Shown here one piece after another: positions 34,345-42,473 of a stretch of DNA of 50,334 bases. The DNA lies in the NCBI GenBank assembly GCA_003153575.1, contig PLZW01000022.1, positions 30,573 to 80,906 of the forward strand. The letters are read 5' to 3'. The DNA is from Acidimicrobiaceae bacterium. GTDB taxonomy: Bacteria; Actinomycetota; Acidimicrobiia; Acidimicrobiales; RAAP-2. The first letter of the stretch is position 1; every line of letters begins with the position of its first letter. The translations under genes and the position numbers were made by a program. A model generated the notes under the pieces. The model made no database searches. It worked only from the letters and a program-made list of their open reading frames with translations, and was not told the origin of the DNA.

Positions 34345-34403
34345 CCGCCGGCCCGGGCCCCGGTGGCGCCGGTCCGGGATTTCGCCGCCGGCGATCCGCG
34401 CCC

Positions 34404-34409
34404 TACCAT
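34404..34409 (+). promoter_or_regulatory. -10 element for leaderless mcl-like gene
   Basis: TACCAT ends 7 nt before ATG 34417, placing +1 at 34416-34417. This spacing favours ATG 34417 over the ATG at 34408, which would lie upstream of the transcription start. Confidence 0.5.
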
Positions 34410-34416
34410 GGCCGCC

Positions 34417-35355
34417 ATGTCCGAACGCTCCCGTCACCTTCCGCGCCGCTCCTGCATGTCCTCCCCGGGGTCCAACGAGCGTTTCCTGGCCAAGGCCCCC
34501 ACCGTGGCCGCCGACATGAGCTTCCTCGACCTCGAGGACTCGGTGGCGCCGCTGGAGAAGGAGGCCGCCCGGGCCAAGGTGGCCGAGGCCATCTCGACCC
34601 TTCCGTGGGACGAACGGGTGCTGTGCGTGCGCATCAACGCCTGGGACACCGAGTGGACCTACGGCGACGTCATCGAGGTGGTGTCCAACGCCGGTGAGCG
34701 GCTCGACGAGCTCATGCTCCCGAAGGTCCAGTCGGCCGCCGAAGTGGTCGCCCTCGACCTGCTGTTGACCCAGGTGGAGAAGAGGTGTGGTCTGCCGGTG
34801 GGCCATGTCGGCATCGAGGCCCAGATCGAGACCACCCGGGGGCTGATCAACGTCGAGGAGATCTGCGCCGCCTCGCCCCGCCTCGAGACCATCATCTTCG
34901 GGCCGGCCGACTTCGCCGCCTCCATGGAGATGCCGGTGCTGACCGGCGGCGTCGCCATCCCGGAGTATCCGGGCGACCACTTCAATTACGTCTTCTCCAA
35001 GATCCTGATGGCCGGTCGGGCCAACGGCCTCCAGGTCATCGACGGCCCGTTCCTCAAGATCCGCGAACTCGACAGCCTCCGCGAGTTCTCCCAGCGCACC
35101 CGGGTCCTCGGCTATGACGGCAAGTGGGCCCTCACCCCGGACCAGGTCGGGGTGCTCAACGAGGTCTACTCGCCCACCCAGGAGCAGTTCGACAGGGCGT
35201 GGGACATCCTCGATGCCTACCAGAAGGCCACCGAGGACGACCGGACCGGTGCGGTGATGTTCGGCGACGAGATGATCGACGAGGCCTCCCGCAAGATGGC
35301 CATCAAATTCGTCACCCGTGGCGAGCGGGCCGGACTGGGCCGCTCGGCCGGCTGA
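34417..35355 (+). CDS. mcl: HpcH/HpaI (CitE-like) lyase, probable beta-methylmalyl-CoA/malyl-CoA lyase
   Basis: A 312-residue TIM-barrel lyase that splits beta-methylmalyl-CoA to glyoxylate and propionyl-CoA, and L-malyl-CoA to glyoxylate and acetyl-CoA. RRSCMSSPGSNERFL, FLDLEDSVAP (metal-binding acidic pair region), VRINAWDTEWTYGDV, GIEAQIETTRGL, IIFGPADFAAS and GYDGKWALTPDQV match CitE-type enzymes. They closely resemble, from memory, the Streptomyces protein encoded in the ethylmalonyl-CoA pathway cluster, including the GDEMIDEASRKMA end. mcd- and mch-like genes lie 2-6 kb away. The substrate assignment combines similarity and context; citramalyl-CoA lyase is an alternative. Confidence 0.85.
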   Translation: MSERSRHLPRRSCMSSPGSNERFLAKAPTVAADMSFLDLEDSVAPLEKEAARAKVAEAISTLPWDERVLCVRINAWDTEWTYGDVIEVVSNAGERLDELMLPKVQSAAEVVALDLLLTQVEKRCGLPVGHVGIEAQIETTRGLINVEEICAASPRLETIIFGPADFAASMEMPVLTGGVAIPEYPGDHFNYVFSKILMAGRANGLQVIDGPFLKIRELDSLREFSQRTRVLGYDGKWALTPDQVGVLNEVYSPTQEQFDRAWDILDAYQKATEDDRTGAVMFGDEMIDEASRKMAIKFVTRGERAGLGRSAG

Positions 35356-35361
35356 GCGAGC

Positions 35362-36753
35362 TCAGCTGGCGGCCCAGGTCGGGGTGGAGGTCCCGAGGGG
35401 GCCGGCCGGCCGGTCCCACCGCAACGGCGCGCCGTCCACCGCCACCGGAGGCGGGATCCGGCGGGCGTCACCCCAGGCCGTGTGCTCCACCGGGGTGTCC
35501 GGTGCCGGGGGCAACGGGTGGATCCCGTCCCCGTCGATGGAGGTCCCGACCCCGTTGTCGACCAGCAGCCTCGCCATGGCGGCGAGCGACGTGCGCCACC
35601 GGCTTCCCCGTCCGTCGTCGTATCGGAGGGCGAGTCCGGTGAGGGCGCAGGCGGCCAGGAGGTAGCCCGTGGCGTGGTCGAGCGCCTGCACCGGGAGCGG
35701 CACCGGCCGGTCGCTCCCGGCGGCGTCCATGCCGGCCCGGGCGATGCCGGAGCTCATCTGGACGAGGCTGTCGAACCCGCGCCGGCCGGCCCACGGCCCG
35801 GTCCAGCCGTAGGCGTCGAGACACACGTCGACCAGCCCCGAGCGGGTGGCTTCCCGTACGTCGGCGCCCAGTCCCAGCCCGTCGAGGGCGCCCGGCCGGT
35901 ACCCGTGCACCAGCACGTCAGCACCGGCCAGGAGACCGAGGAACCGGTCGTGCGCCGCCGCCGACGTCAGGTCGAGATGGGCGCAGCGCTTGCCCAGGGT
36001 GACCTCGGGGACGACGTTCGGCTCGTCCCATCCGGGCGGGTCGAGGCGCAGCACGTCGGCACCCCAGCCGGCCAGCAGACGCGTGGCCACCGGCCCGGCC
36101 AGGACCCGCGTGAGGTCGAGGACGCGGAGCCCGGCGAGCGGTCGGTCGCCGGGCTCCCCGGTGGCGTCGGCAACGCTGCCGGCGCCGACCGACGTGGTGC
36201 GTTCGAGGTGGACCAGGGGCTCGGCGGCCGTCGACCGCCCCTGGGGATGGTGGTCCCAGGCGTCGACGGACCGCATGGCGGCAGCCGCCCCGCCGGCGCC
36301 GACCACCGCCGTCTCGAGTTCGTCGACCTGCCAGCGCGCCACTTCCGCGGCCACCGCGCCGCGCTCGCCGGGTACACCCAGCACGCTGAGCGCGGCCGCC
36401 CGGTGATGGGGGGCATTGGTGTGGAGCTTGATCCAGCCGTCGGACCCGGCGTAGTCGCCGGCCACCGCGTCCCAGATGGGGGGCAATTCCCAGCCGTCGG
36501 GCCGGATCGACAGGGCGAACCACGCCGATGCAAGGTCCCGGTCGACCCTGACCGACGGTGCCGTGCCCGTGCTCCGGCTGACGAAACGGGAGAGGGCCGC
36601 TCCGGCGGTGCCGACGGAGGCCTGGGCCAGGTCGCTCACGGCGAAGGCCGAGGGGAGGGTCCCGCCTCGGGGTAGCGCCACCTCCGGTCGGTCGCCGTCG
36701 ACGCCGATGGCGGCCAGGAAGTGGTCCAACAGGGAGTCTGCCGCGTGGTCCAT
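35362..36753 (-). CDS. CaiB/BaiF family CoA-transferase with unusual domain order
   Basis: A 463-residue class III CoA-transferase homologue. The typical N-terminal core, PLAGLRVLDLTRVLAGPVATRLLAGWGADVLRLDPP, appears only at about residue 208, followed by LGKRCAHLDL, DVLVHGYRPGALDGLG and RRGFDSLVQM with the catalytic aspartate position. The first 200 residues (DGWIKLHTNAPHHRAA, VARWQVDELETAVV, MRSVDAWDHHPQG) look like the small CaiB domain that normally comes later, so the order appears permuted or partly duplicated. It is convergent with the mcl-like gene (6 nt apart). A role moving CoA between mesaconate- or malate-type acids is possible but unproven. Confidence 0.83.
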   Translation of the reverse strand: MDHAADSLLDHFLAAIGVDGDRPEVALPRGGTLPSAFAVSDLAQASVGTAGAALSRFVSRSTGTAPSVRVDRDLASAWFALSIRPDGWELPPIWDAVAGDYAGSDGWIKLHTNAPHHRAAALSVLGVPGERGAVAAEVARWQVDELETAVVGAGGAAAAMRSVDAWDHHPQGRSTAAEPLVHLERTTSVGAGSVADATGEPGDRPLAGLRVLDLTRVLAGPVATRLLAGWGADVLRLDPPGWDEPNVVPEVTLGKRCAHLDLTSAAAHDRFLGLLAGADVLVHGYRPGALDGLGLGADVREATRSGLVDVCLDAYGWTGPWAGRRGFDSLVQMSSGIARAGMDAAGSDRPVPLPVQALDHATGYLLAACALTGLALRYDDGRGSRWRTSLAAMARLLVDNGVGTSIDGDGIHPLPPAPDTPVEHTAWGDARRIPPPVAVDGAPLRWDRPAGPLGTSTPTWAAS

Positions 36754-36845
36754 CGACCCATCGTCGACGCCCTTCGTCGGTGCGTCAACCGGCTCCCCGG
36801 GCCGCCAGGGTCAAGGAAAGGCCGGGAGGGGCCGATACCGTAACC

Positions 36846-37079
36846 ATGGACGCGACGCTGCACTTCGACACCGACGACCCCGAGTTCCAGCGCGGGTTCG
36901 AGATCGGGATCCTGTGGGAGCGGCTCAGCGCGGACGGTGCCTGCCACATGGCTGTCAGCGCCACCAACGCCGAGATGGTCATCCGGGTGGCCAATGCGTT
37001 CGACTGCGTGTTCTCGGGCCAGGAGCTGGCCGACGATCAGATCTCGATCGAGCTCACCCGGGTCAACAGCGAGTCGTGA
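36846..37079 (+). CDS. Small acidic protein of unknown function (77 aa)
   Basis: A 77-residue acidic protein beginning MDATLHFDTDDPEFQRGFEIGILWERL and continuing with helical and strand segments (EMVIRVANAFDCVFSG). It has no signal or membrane segment. I do not recognise the family. Coding is supported by codon bias and by a -10-like TACCGT (36836-36841) 4 nt before the ATG, a closer spacing than at other leaderless genes here. It lies between divergent CaiB and convergent acyl-CoA dehydrogenase genes. Confidence 0.65.
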   Translation: MDATLHFDTDDPEFQRGFEIGILWERLSADGACHMAVSATNAEMVIRVANAFDCVFSGQELADDQISIELTRVNSES

Positions 37080-37112
37080 CCGGTCTCCGGTTCGGGTGCG
37101 CCTGGCGGCGGC

Positions 37113-38732
37113 TCAGCCTCCGGCGAGCAGACGGCGGGCGATGACCTTGAGGCAGAGCGTCTCGTCGGCCCCCTCGAAGATCGACAGCACCCGGGCGTCG
37201 ACGAAGTAGCGGCTCACCGGGTACTCCTCGGCGTAGCCCATGCCCCCGTGGATCTGGAGCGCTTCACGGGTCACCCACTCGGCCGAGCGGCACACGTAGG
37301 CCTTGACCATGGATGCCTCGAGCGCGCCCTCGCCCTTCGACATCAGGCTGGCCACCTCGTAGGCGAACTGCCGGGAGGCCTGGATCAGGACTGCCATGCG
37401 GGCGAGCTTGACCTTGGTCAGCTCGTAGTCGCCGATCGGCGCGCCGAACACCACCCGGTTGCCGGCGTACTCGAGGGCCGCCTCGTAGGCCGCCTGCATG
37501 AGGCCGACGGCACGCGCCGCGGTCTGCAGGCGCCCGTTCTCGAAGCCCTGCATCTGGAGGTAGAAACCCTGGCCCAGTCCGGCATCGCCGCCGATCAGGT
37601 TGGCGTCGGGGACGAACCACTGCTCGAGCGACACCTCGTAGGAGTGCATGCCCCGGTAGCCGATGGTGTCGATGGCCCGCCCCTCCATCTTGCCCGTGGA
37701 GTCGGCCGGACGACCGCCCTCGCCCGCCCCCTGGGTGAAGGTGAAGCCGTGGCCGTCGGCCGGGGGCTTCTCCACCAGGAAGATCGACAGGCCCTTGTGG
37801 CCCTTCGACCGGTCGGGGTCGGTGCGGGCCAGCAGGAGCAGGACGTCGGCCCGGGCAGCGAACGTGCACCAGGTCTTCGTGCCGTTGAGGATCCAACCGC
37901 CGTCGACTTTGGTGGCGGGCAGCATCACGCCGGCCACGTCGGACCCGAAGTCGGGCTCGGTGACGGCCACGGCGCCCAGGACCTCGGCGGTGGCCAGCTT
38001 CGGCAGCCAGTGCAGCTTCTGCTCCTCGGTGCCGCCCTTCACGATGGCCCGGGTCAGGATCTCGGGGCGGGTGATCAACGAGCCGCCGGCACCGAGCGAG
38101 CCCCAGGTCAGCTCCTCGGTGGCCACCACCATGCTCAGGTAGTCGGCCTCGCCCCCGGAGGCGAACCCGCCGTACTCCTCGGGGACGGACATGCCGAAGC
38201 CGCCCATCTCGGCCATGCCCGAGATGATCTCCTCGGGGATGTCCGTGTTGGCCCGGTGGATGTGCTCGGCGCGGGGTCGGATCTGCTCGTCGGCGAACCG
38301 GTGGAACGTGTCGCGGACCAGCTCGAAGTCGGGGTCGAGGTGACGCTCACCCTGGGTCTCGGCCAGGGAGGCCAGGTAGGCCGGGTGCCGGTAGGTGGCG
38401 ACGAAGCCCTCGGCCGGGGCCATCCAGTCGGAGGCCACGCCCCAGTCGGCGGACCGTCCGACGATGCGGGCGGCCAGCTCGGCCAAGGCGTCGGCCACGA
38501 AGGCGCAGGCGATCCGGGCCTCGGTGTCCCCGTGTGCCCCGTAGGCGAGGACGGACTCTGCGGTGCGCACGGCTGCCGCGGCGTGGGACACGTCGTAGGC
38601 CAGGACCTGGGCCCGGTCGGGACCGCCCGCCACGCGCAGTGCGGCGATCCCGGCGTCGACCACCCCCTTGGCCACACGGGTTGCGTCGGAGGCGGCCAGG
38701 AGGTCGGGCGCGGGCACGGGGTCGGAGGTCAC
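37113..38732 (-). CDS. mcd: Acyl-CoA dehydrogenase, probable (2S)-methylsuccinyl-CoA dehydrogenase
   Basis: A 539-residue FAD enzyme. Residues 1-130 are an extra helical domain, and the dehydrogenase core follows: FGMSVPEEYGGF, AVTEPDFGSDVAG, LNGTKTWCTFAARADVLLLLARTDP, IGYRGMHSYEVSLEQW, GRLQTAARAVGLMQAA, IHGGMGYAEEYPVSRYFVDAR and IFEGADET with the catalytic Glu position. The long N-terminal domain plus these motifs match methylsuccinyl-CoA dehydrogenase of the ethylmalonyl-CoA pathway, which forms mesaconyl-CoA. mcl- and mch-like genes flank it at 34.4 and 40.0 kb. GTG 38732 is leaderless (TATCCT). Other long acyl-CoA dehydrogenases cannot be excluded. Confidence 0.82.
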   Translation of the reverse strand: MTSDPVPAPDLLAASDATRVAKGVVDAGIAALRVAGGPDRAQVLAYDVSHAAAAVRTAESVLAYGAHGDTEARIACAFVADALAELAARIVGRSADWGVASDWMAPAEGFVATYRHPAYLASLAETQGERHLDPDFELVRDTFHRFADEQIRPRAEHIHRANTDIPEEIISGMAEMGGFGMSVPEEYGGFASGGEADYLSMVVATEELTWGSLGAGGSLITRPEILTRAIVKGGTEEQKLHWLPKLATAEVLGAVAVTEPDFGSDVAGVMLPATKVDGGWILNGTKTWCTFAARADVLLLLARTDPDRSKGHKGLSIFLVEKPPADGHGFTFTQGAGEGGRPADSTGKMEGRAIDTIGYRGMHSYEVSLEQWFVPDANLIGGDAGLGQGFYLQMQGFENGRLQTAARAVGLMQAAYEAALEYAGNRVVFGAPIGDYELTKVKLARMAVLIQASRQFAYEVASLMSKGEGALEASMVKAYVCRSAEWVTREALQIHGGMGYAEEYPVSRYFVDARVLSIFEGADETLCLKVIARRLLAGG

Positions 38733-38738
38733 CGCCCA

Positions 38739-38744
38739 AGGATA
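38739..38744 (-). promoter_or_regulatory. -10 element, leaderless mcd-like gene
   Basis: TATCCT on the minus strand ends 6 nt before GTG 38732; no ribosome site is present. Confidence 0.55.
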
Positions 38745-38790
38745 ACGGGCGGCCCGGGAGGCGCGACGCCCGCCGGGGGTACCCGGCCGG

Positions 38791-39438
38791 TCAGTCGGCG
38801 GGCAACTGGGCCACCACGGTGACCAGGGGCGGGAGCACCACCGGATCGTCGCCCGGGTCGACCTCGGTCAGGAGCTCGAGGTAGTCGGCCACGGGACCCG
38901 GGCCGGCTCCGGCCGGGGCCTCGGCCCAGGCGTCGACGATGTCGAGGCCGGCACCGCGGACCAGCGAGGGGAGGAGCGCGCCGATATCCGGGTGGCGGGC
39001 GTCGGGCATGGCGAAGGGTGCGCCGGCGATGCGTCCGGCCGAGGTGATCGGCTCCTGGGCCACCACCCAGCCGCCGGGTCGGACGGCCGCGGCCATCCGC
39101 TTCAACACCTCGGCGGGGTCGACCACGTGCAGGAGGAGGAACCGGCAGAAGGCGAGGTCGACCTGCTCGGGGAGGCGCAGGTCTTCGCCGGCCTGCGTGA
39201 TCGCCAGTACCTGGCTGTGGGCGGCGGCGGCCGAGGCGACTTCGTCGCGGGCCTCGGGATCGGAGTCCACGGCGTAGACCCGACCCTCGTGCCCGACGAT
39301 CTCGGCGAGCGCCACCGACACGTCGCCCCCGCCGGCGCCCACGTCGACGCAGGTCCACCCTGGGCCGATCCCCAGGCGGTCGAGGGCGGTGGCCAGCGGC
39401 CGTCGGTAGACGTCGTCGCGGAGGCCTCGCAGTTCCAT
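38791..39438 (-). CDS. Class I SAM-dependent methyltransferase
   Basis: A 215-residue methyltransferase. The SAM loop is VDVGAGGGDVSVALAE (about 31-46), the acidic end of the second strand is VYAVDSDPEA, and the motif after it is LAFCRFLLLHVVDPAEVL, as in UbiE/COQ5-like enzymes. The acceptor-binding C-terminal part is less typical and includes a Pro/Ala-rich stretch (EAPAGAGPGPV). It is cytoplasmic. The methyl acceptor is unknown. ATG 39438 is leaderless (TATCGT 6 nt upstream). It lies 58 nt upstream of the mcd-like gene on the same strand. Confidence 0.87.
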   Translation of the reverse strand: MELRGLRDDVYRRPLATALDRLGIGPGWTCVDVGAGGGDVSVALAEIVGHEGRVYAVDSDPEARDEVASAAAAHSQVLAITQAGEDLRLPEQVDLAFCRFLLLHVVDPAEVLKRMAAAVRPGGWVVAQEPITSAGRIAGAPFAMPDARHPDIGALLPSLVRGAGLDIVDAWAEAPAGAGPGPVADYLELLTEVDPGDDPVVLPPLVTVVAQLPAD

Positions 39439-39444
39439 CGCCCA

Positions 39445-39450
39445 ACGATA
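39445..39450 (-). promoter_or_regulatory. -10 element, leaderless methyltransferase gene
   Basis: TATCGT on the minus strand ends 6 nt before ATG 39438. It lies within 75 nt of the oppositely directed promoter at 39524. Confidence 0.5.
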
Positions 39451-39523
39451 CCGGCACCCCGCCCCGACCCGGCGAGGTGGGGATGGCGCGGACCCGTCCG
39501 TCGTCGGGGCCCCGTCGGGCCGG

Positions 39524-39529
39524 TAGCCT
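39524..39529 (+). promoter_or_regulatory. -10 element, leaderless 39538 gene
   Basis: TAGCCT ends 8 nt before GTG 39538. The same hexamer and nearly the same spacing occur at 43407. Confidence 0.45.
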
Positions 39530-39537
39530 CCCATCCC

Positions 39538-39966
39538 GTGAAGGTAACCATGATGCTCTGTGACTCAGCCCAGGTGGCCGACGGCAAGCTCTACGTGCTC
39601 GGCGGGGGCTGGAGCATGACCGGCCCCGATCCGGTGCCCTCGGCCATCGCCTTGAAGATCGACGTCGGCTGGCACGAGGCCGAGGCCGCCCACCACTGGG
39701 AGCTCTACTTGGAGGATGCGGACGGCGGGCCCGTACTCGTGCCCACTCCCGACGGCGAGCACCCCGTCGAAGTCCGGGGGGAGTTCACCGTGGGCCGGCC
39801 CACCGACGTGCCCGAGGGCTCGCCGGTCGACGTCGCACTCGCCGTCAACCTGGGCCCCCTGCCCCTGGCTCCGGGCACCCGCTACACGTGGCGGATGGCC
39901 ATCGACGGCGAGAGCCATCCCGACTGGGTCCTGGCTTTCACCACCCGGCCGCTGCCCGAGGCCTGA
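39538..39966 (+). CDS. Conserved protein of unknown function (DUF6941-like, from memory)
   Basis: A 142-residue soluble protein with N-terminus KVTMMLCDSAQVADGKLYVLGGGWSMTG, which I recall from a small uncharacterised actinobacterial family. The body is beta-rich: ALKIDVGWHEAEAAHHWELYLEDADG, PVEVRGEFTVGRP and RYTWRMAIDGES, suggesting an immunoglobulin-like sandwich. There is no catalytic signature, signal or membrane segment. It appears leaderless. It precedes the mch-like gene by 75 nt, with a separate promoter between, so co-function is not implied. Confidence 0.7.
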   Translation: MKVTMMLCDSAQVADGKLYVLGGGWSMTGPDPVPSAIALKIDVGWHEAEAAHHWELYLEDADGGPVLVPTPDGEHPVEVRGEFTVGRPTDVPEGSPVDVALAVNLGPLPLAPGTRYTWRMAIDGESHPDWVLAFTTRPLPEA

Positions 39967-40027
39967 GGGCCCCGGGGACGGCGCCCCGGCCCCGCCGGCG
40001 ACGGGCCGGTCCTGCGCCCACCCGGCC

Positions 40028-40033
40028 TACTAT
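40028..40033 (+). promoter_or_regulatory. -10 element, leaderless mch-like gene
   Basis: TACTAT ends 8 nt before ATG 40042, and no ribosome site lies between. Confidence 0.5.
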
Positions 40034-40041
40034 CGGCAGAT

Positions 40042-40554
40042 ATGACCATGTATGACCGTCCCTTCGGCCGCTACTTCGAGGACTTCGTCCCCGGCGACGT
40101 CTACCGCCACTGGCCGGGCAAGACCATCACCGAGGCCGACGACCACCTGTTCTGCATGATCACCATGAACCACCACCCCCTCCACACCAACGCGTGGTTC
40201 GCCGAGAACGAGTCGGTCCAGAAGAAGAACGTGGTGGTCGGCAACCTGGTCTACTCGCTGGCCCTCGGCATGAGCGTTCCCGACGTCAGCGGCGCGGCCA
40301 TCGCCAACCTCGAGGTCGAGTCGCTGCTGCACCGGGCGCCGACCTTCCACGGCGACACCATCTACGCCGAGACCAAGGTCATCGAAAAGGTCGAGTCGAA
40401 GTCGCGGGACGACCGCGGCGTGGTGACCGTGGAGACCAAGGCCTTCAACCAGCGCGGCGAGGAGGTCTGCTTCTTCCGCCGCAAGGTCATGGTCTGGAAG
40501 GAGGCCTTCGCTCCGCCGCGACGCCGCCCCTACGGGGACGACGTCTGGCCTTGA
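40042..40554 (+). CDS. mch: MaoC-like dehydratase, probable mesaconyl-CoA hydratase
   Basis: A 170-residue single-hotdog MaoC-fold protein. GRYFEDFVPGDVYRHWPGKTITEADDHLFCMITMNHHPLHTN carries the hydratase Asp/His dyad. VVVGNLVYSLALGMSVPDVSG, SLLHRAPTFHGDTIYAETKV and FFRRKVMVW follow. The sequence is very close to my memory of the MaoC protein in the Streptomyces ethylmalonyl-CoA cluster, which interconverts mesaconyl-CoA and beta-methylmalyl-CoA; proteobacterial Mch is a longer double hotdog. With mcd- and mcl-like genes it would complete the conversion of methylsuccinyl-CoA to glyoxylate and propionyl-CoA. It is 16 nt upstream of mutY. Confidence 0.85.
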   Translation: MTMYDRPFGRYFEDFVPGDVYRHWPGKTITEADDHLFCMITMNHHPLHTNAWFAENESVQKKNVVVGNLVYSLALGMSVPDVSGAAIANLEVESLLHRAPTFHGDTIYAETKVIEKVESKSRDDRGVVTVETKAFNQRGEEVCFFRRKVMVWKEAFAPPRRRPYGDDVWP

Positions 40555-40570
40555 GCCCGCCATCCGTCCG

Positions 40571-41488
40571 GTGACGGCCCGGACCGATGCCCGGGTGCGC
40601 GCCCTCGGCACGGCCATCGAGACGTGGGGATCGCCCGACCGAGGGGCCACCCGCCGGGACGACCTGCCGTGGCGGTCGACCCGCGATCCGTGGTCGGTGC
40701 TGGTAGCTGAAGCCCTGGCCCAACAGACCCAGCTGTCCCGGGTGATACCCGCCTACCACCGGTTCCTCGGGGCCTACCCCACGCCGGCGGCCTGCGCGGC
40801 GGCTCCGTTGGGCGATGTCCTCGTCGCCTGGGCGGGCATGGGCTACAACCGCCGGGCCCGCAACCTCCACCGGGCCGCGGCGGCGATCGTCGCCGACCAC
40901 GGCGGCGAGGTGCCCGATGCGCTCGATGCCCTGCTCGCCCTGCCAGGTGTCGGCCCCTACACGGCCCGGGCCGTACTGGCTTTCGCCTTCGAGCGCGACG
41001 TCGGGGTGGTCGACACCAATGCCGGCCGGGTCCTGGCGCGGGCCGCTGCCGGTCGGACGCTCGGCAAGGACGAGGCGCAGTCGCTGGTCGACGCCATGGT
41101 GCCCCCCGGCAAGGGGTGGTCGTTCGGGCAGGCGCTGCTGGACCTCGGGGCAACCGTCTGCACCTCGCGGGCGCCCGACTGCGGGGCCTGCCCGGTGCGC
41201 CGCCGGTGCCGGTGGGCGAGGTCCGGCCGACCCGATCCCGACCCGGCCCGCGGTTCGGCCGGGGTGTCGGCGGGTGTGTCGGCGGCCGGGTCCCCCTTCG
41301 CCGGGTCCGATCGGCAGGGCCGGGGCCGCCTGGTGGCCGCCCTGCGGGAGGGACCGGTGGCCCCCGTCGGACAGGCCGCGGCCGCCGGCTGGCCCGACGA
41401 TCCCTCCCGGGCCCGGCGGGTGGCCGATGGGCTGGTGGCCGATGGCCTCGCCGTCCGGGGATGCAGCGGGACGCTCCGCCTGCCCTGA
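40571..41488 (+). CDS. mutY: A/G-specific adenine glycosylase
   Basis: MutY removes adenine mispaired with 8-oxoguanine. This 305-residue protein has the helix-hairpin-helix glycosylase core: LVAEALAQQTQLSRV with the catalytic Glu, LPGVGPYTARAV as the hairpin, and VVDTNAGRVLAR with the catalytic Asp. The 4Fe-4S site is C197-x6-C204-x2-C207-x5-C213. The C-terminal NUDIX-like domain that reads 8-oxoG in most MutY proteins is replaced by about 90 residues rich in Ala and Gly ending in a small winged-helix-like stretch, a short form known in actinobacteria. GTG 40571 follows the mch-like gene by 16 nt. Confidence 0.92.
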   Translation: MTARTDARVRALGTAIETWGSPDRGATRRDDLPWRSTRDPWSVLVAEALAQQTQLSRVIPAYHRFLGAYPTPAACAAAPLGDVLVAWAGMGYNRRARNLHRAAAAIVADHGGEVPDALDALLALPGVGPYTARAVLAFAFERDVGVVDTNAGRVLARAAAGRTLGKDEAQSLVDAMVPPGKGWSFGQALLDLGATVCTSRAPDCGACPVRRRCRWARSGRPDPDPARGSAGVSAGVSAAGSPFAGSDRQGRGRLVAALREGPVAPVGQAAAAGWPDDPSRARRVADGLVADGLAVRGCSGTLRLP

Positions 41489-41695
41489 CCACGCCGCCTT
41501 CCACTACGAAATGCCTCCCTCGACCAAGCCGCCTCCTCCTCCCTATCGCCGTCCTCCGTGCTGACTACGGTGGGGCCGTCGTCCCGACAGGCGGTGGCCC
41601 GCACGGCTCAAAGGGACTTCCTGAAGACGGTCGTGCCATGGCTTGGGCGGATCGACGACCGAGCAGATCGACGACTAGGGGAGCGGTAGAGGTAC

Positions 41696-42466
41696 GTGGA
41701 CCGGGGGTCGAGGGAGCCACCGGCGGCGCTCGCCGTCGCCAGTCATATCGAGGAGTACCGCCCGGGCCGCCTGGTCGAGGTGCTGGTGCCCGAGGGCGCT
41801 CGTGATGCGCCCGTCGTCCTCCTGTGGCACGGGAGCGGACCCGACGAGCGGGATGCGTTGGTGCCGCTCGCCGCCGCGCTGGCCGCCTGCGGGGTCGTCG
41901 CCCTCGTGCCCGACTGGCGGTCCGACGACGCCTCCGCCGGCCCGGGGGACCTGCTGGCGTCGATCGACTTCGCCACGGACTCCGCTGCCGGGCTGGGCGG
42001 CGACCCGGGACGGGTGGTCCTGGCGGGCTGGTCGCTCGGGGCCAGTGCCGCCGCCGACGTCGCGCTCCACCCGGACGTCGCCCATGGTTGGCACCCGACC
42101 GCCGTGGTGGGTCTGGGCGGGGGCTACGACCGGACACCCTTCGACAACGGTCGTCGGGCGCGGGACCCGATGGCCGACAGCGCCGTCGGGGGGGCCGGCC
42201 GGCCCGCCCTCCTTGCCCACGGCATCTCCGACCACCTGATCCCCATCGAGCGGTCCGTCGTGGCCACCGCCGTGCTCGCCGAGGCCGGGTGGCGGGCGGT
42301 CCTGCGGCAGGTCGACACCGACCACGCCGGCGTGATCGGCACCGTCTACGACCGACAGCTCAAGCGGTGCGTCCCGTCTGACGACCCCGGCCGTCGGTCG
42401 GCCCTGATGTCGGTGGCACGCGAGCTGGCCCGCCTCGCCCTCGGGCCCGACGGCCCGGTCGGGTAG
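41696..42466 (+). CDS. Alpha/beta hydrolase-fold protein
   Basis: A 256-residue hydrolase. The oxyanion region is VVLLWHGSGPDERD, the nucleophile elbow is GWSLGAS, and the later ALLAHGISDHLIP and DTDHAGVIGTVYD supply the acid and the catalytic His. It resembles small carboxylesterases/dienelactone-type hydrolases acting on unknown esters. GTG 41696 is the best start of this frame but has only a weak ribosome site (AGAGG). The 207 nt upstream (41489-41695) show no other feature I can support. Confidence 0.8.
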   Translation: MDRGSREPPAALAVASHIEEYRPGRLVEVLVPEGARDAPVVLLWHGSGPDERDALVPLAAALAACGVVALVPDWRSDDASAGPGDLLASIDFATDSAAGLGGDPGRVVLAGWSLGASAAADVALHPDVAHGWHPTAVVGLGGGYDRTPFDNGRRARDPMADSAVGGAGRPALLAHGISDHLIPIERSVVATAVLAEAGWRAVLRQVDTDHAGVIGTVYDRQLKRCVPSDDPGRRSALMSVARELARLALGPDGPVG

Positions 42467-42473
42467 CGCCTGT

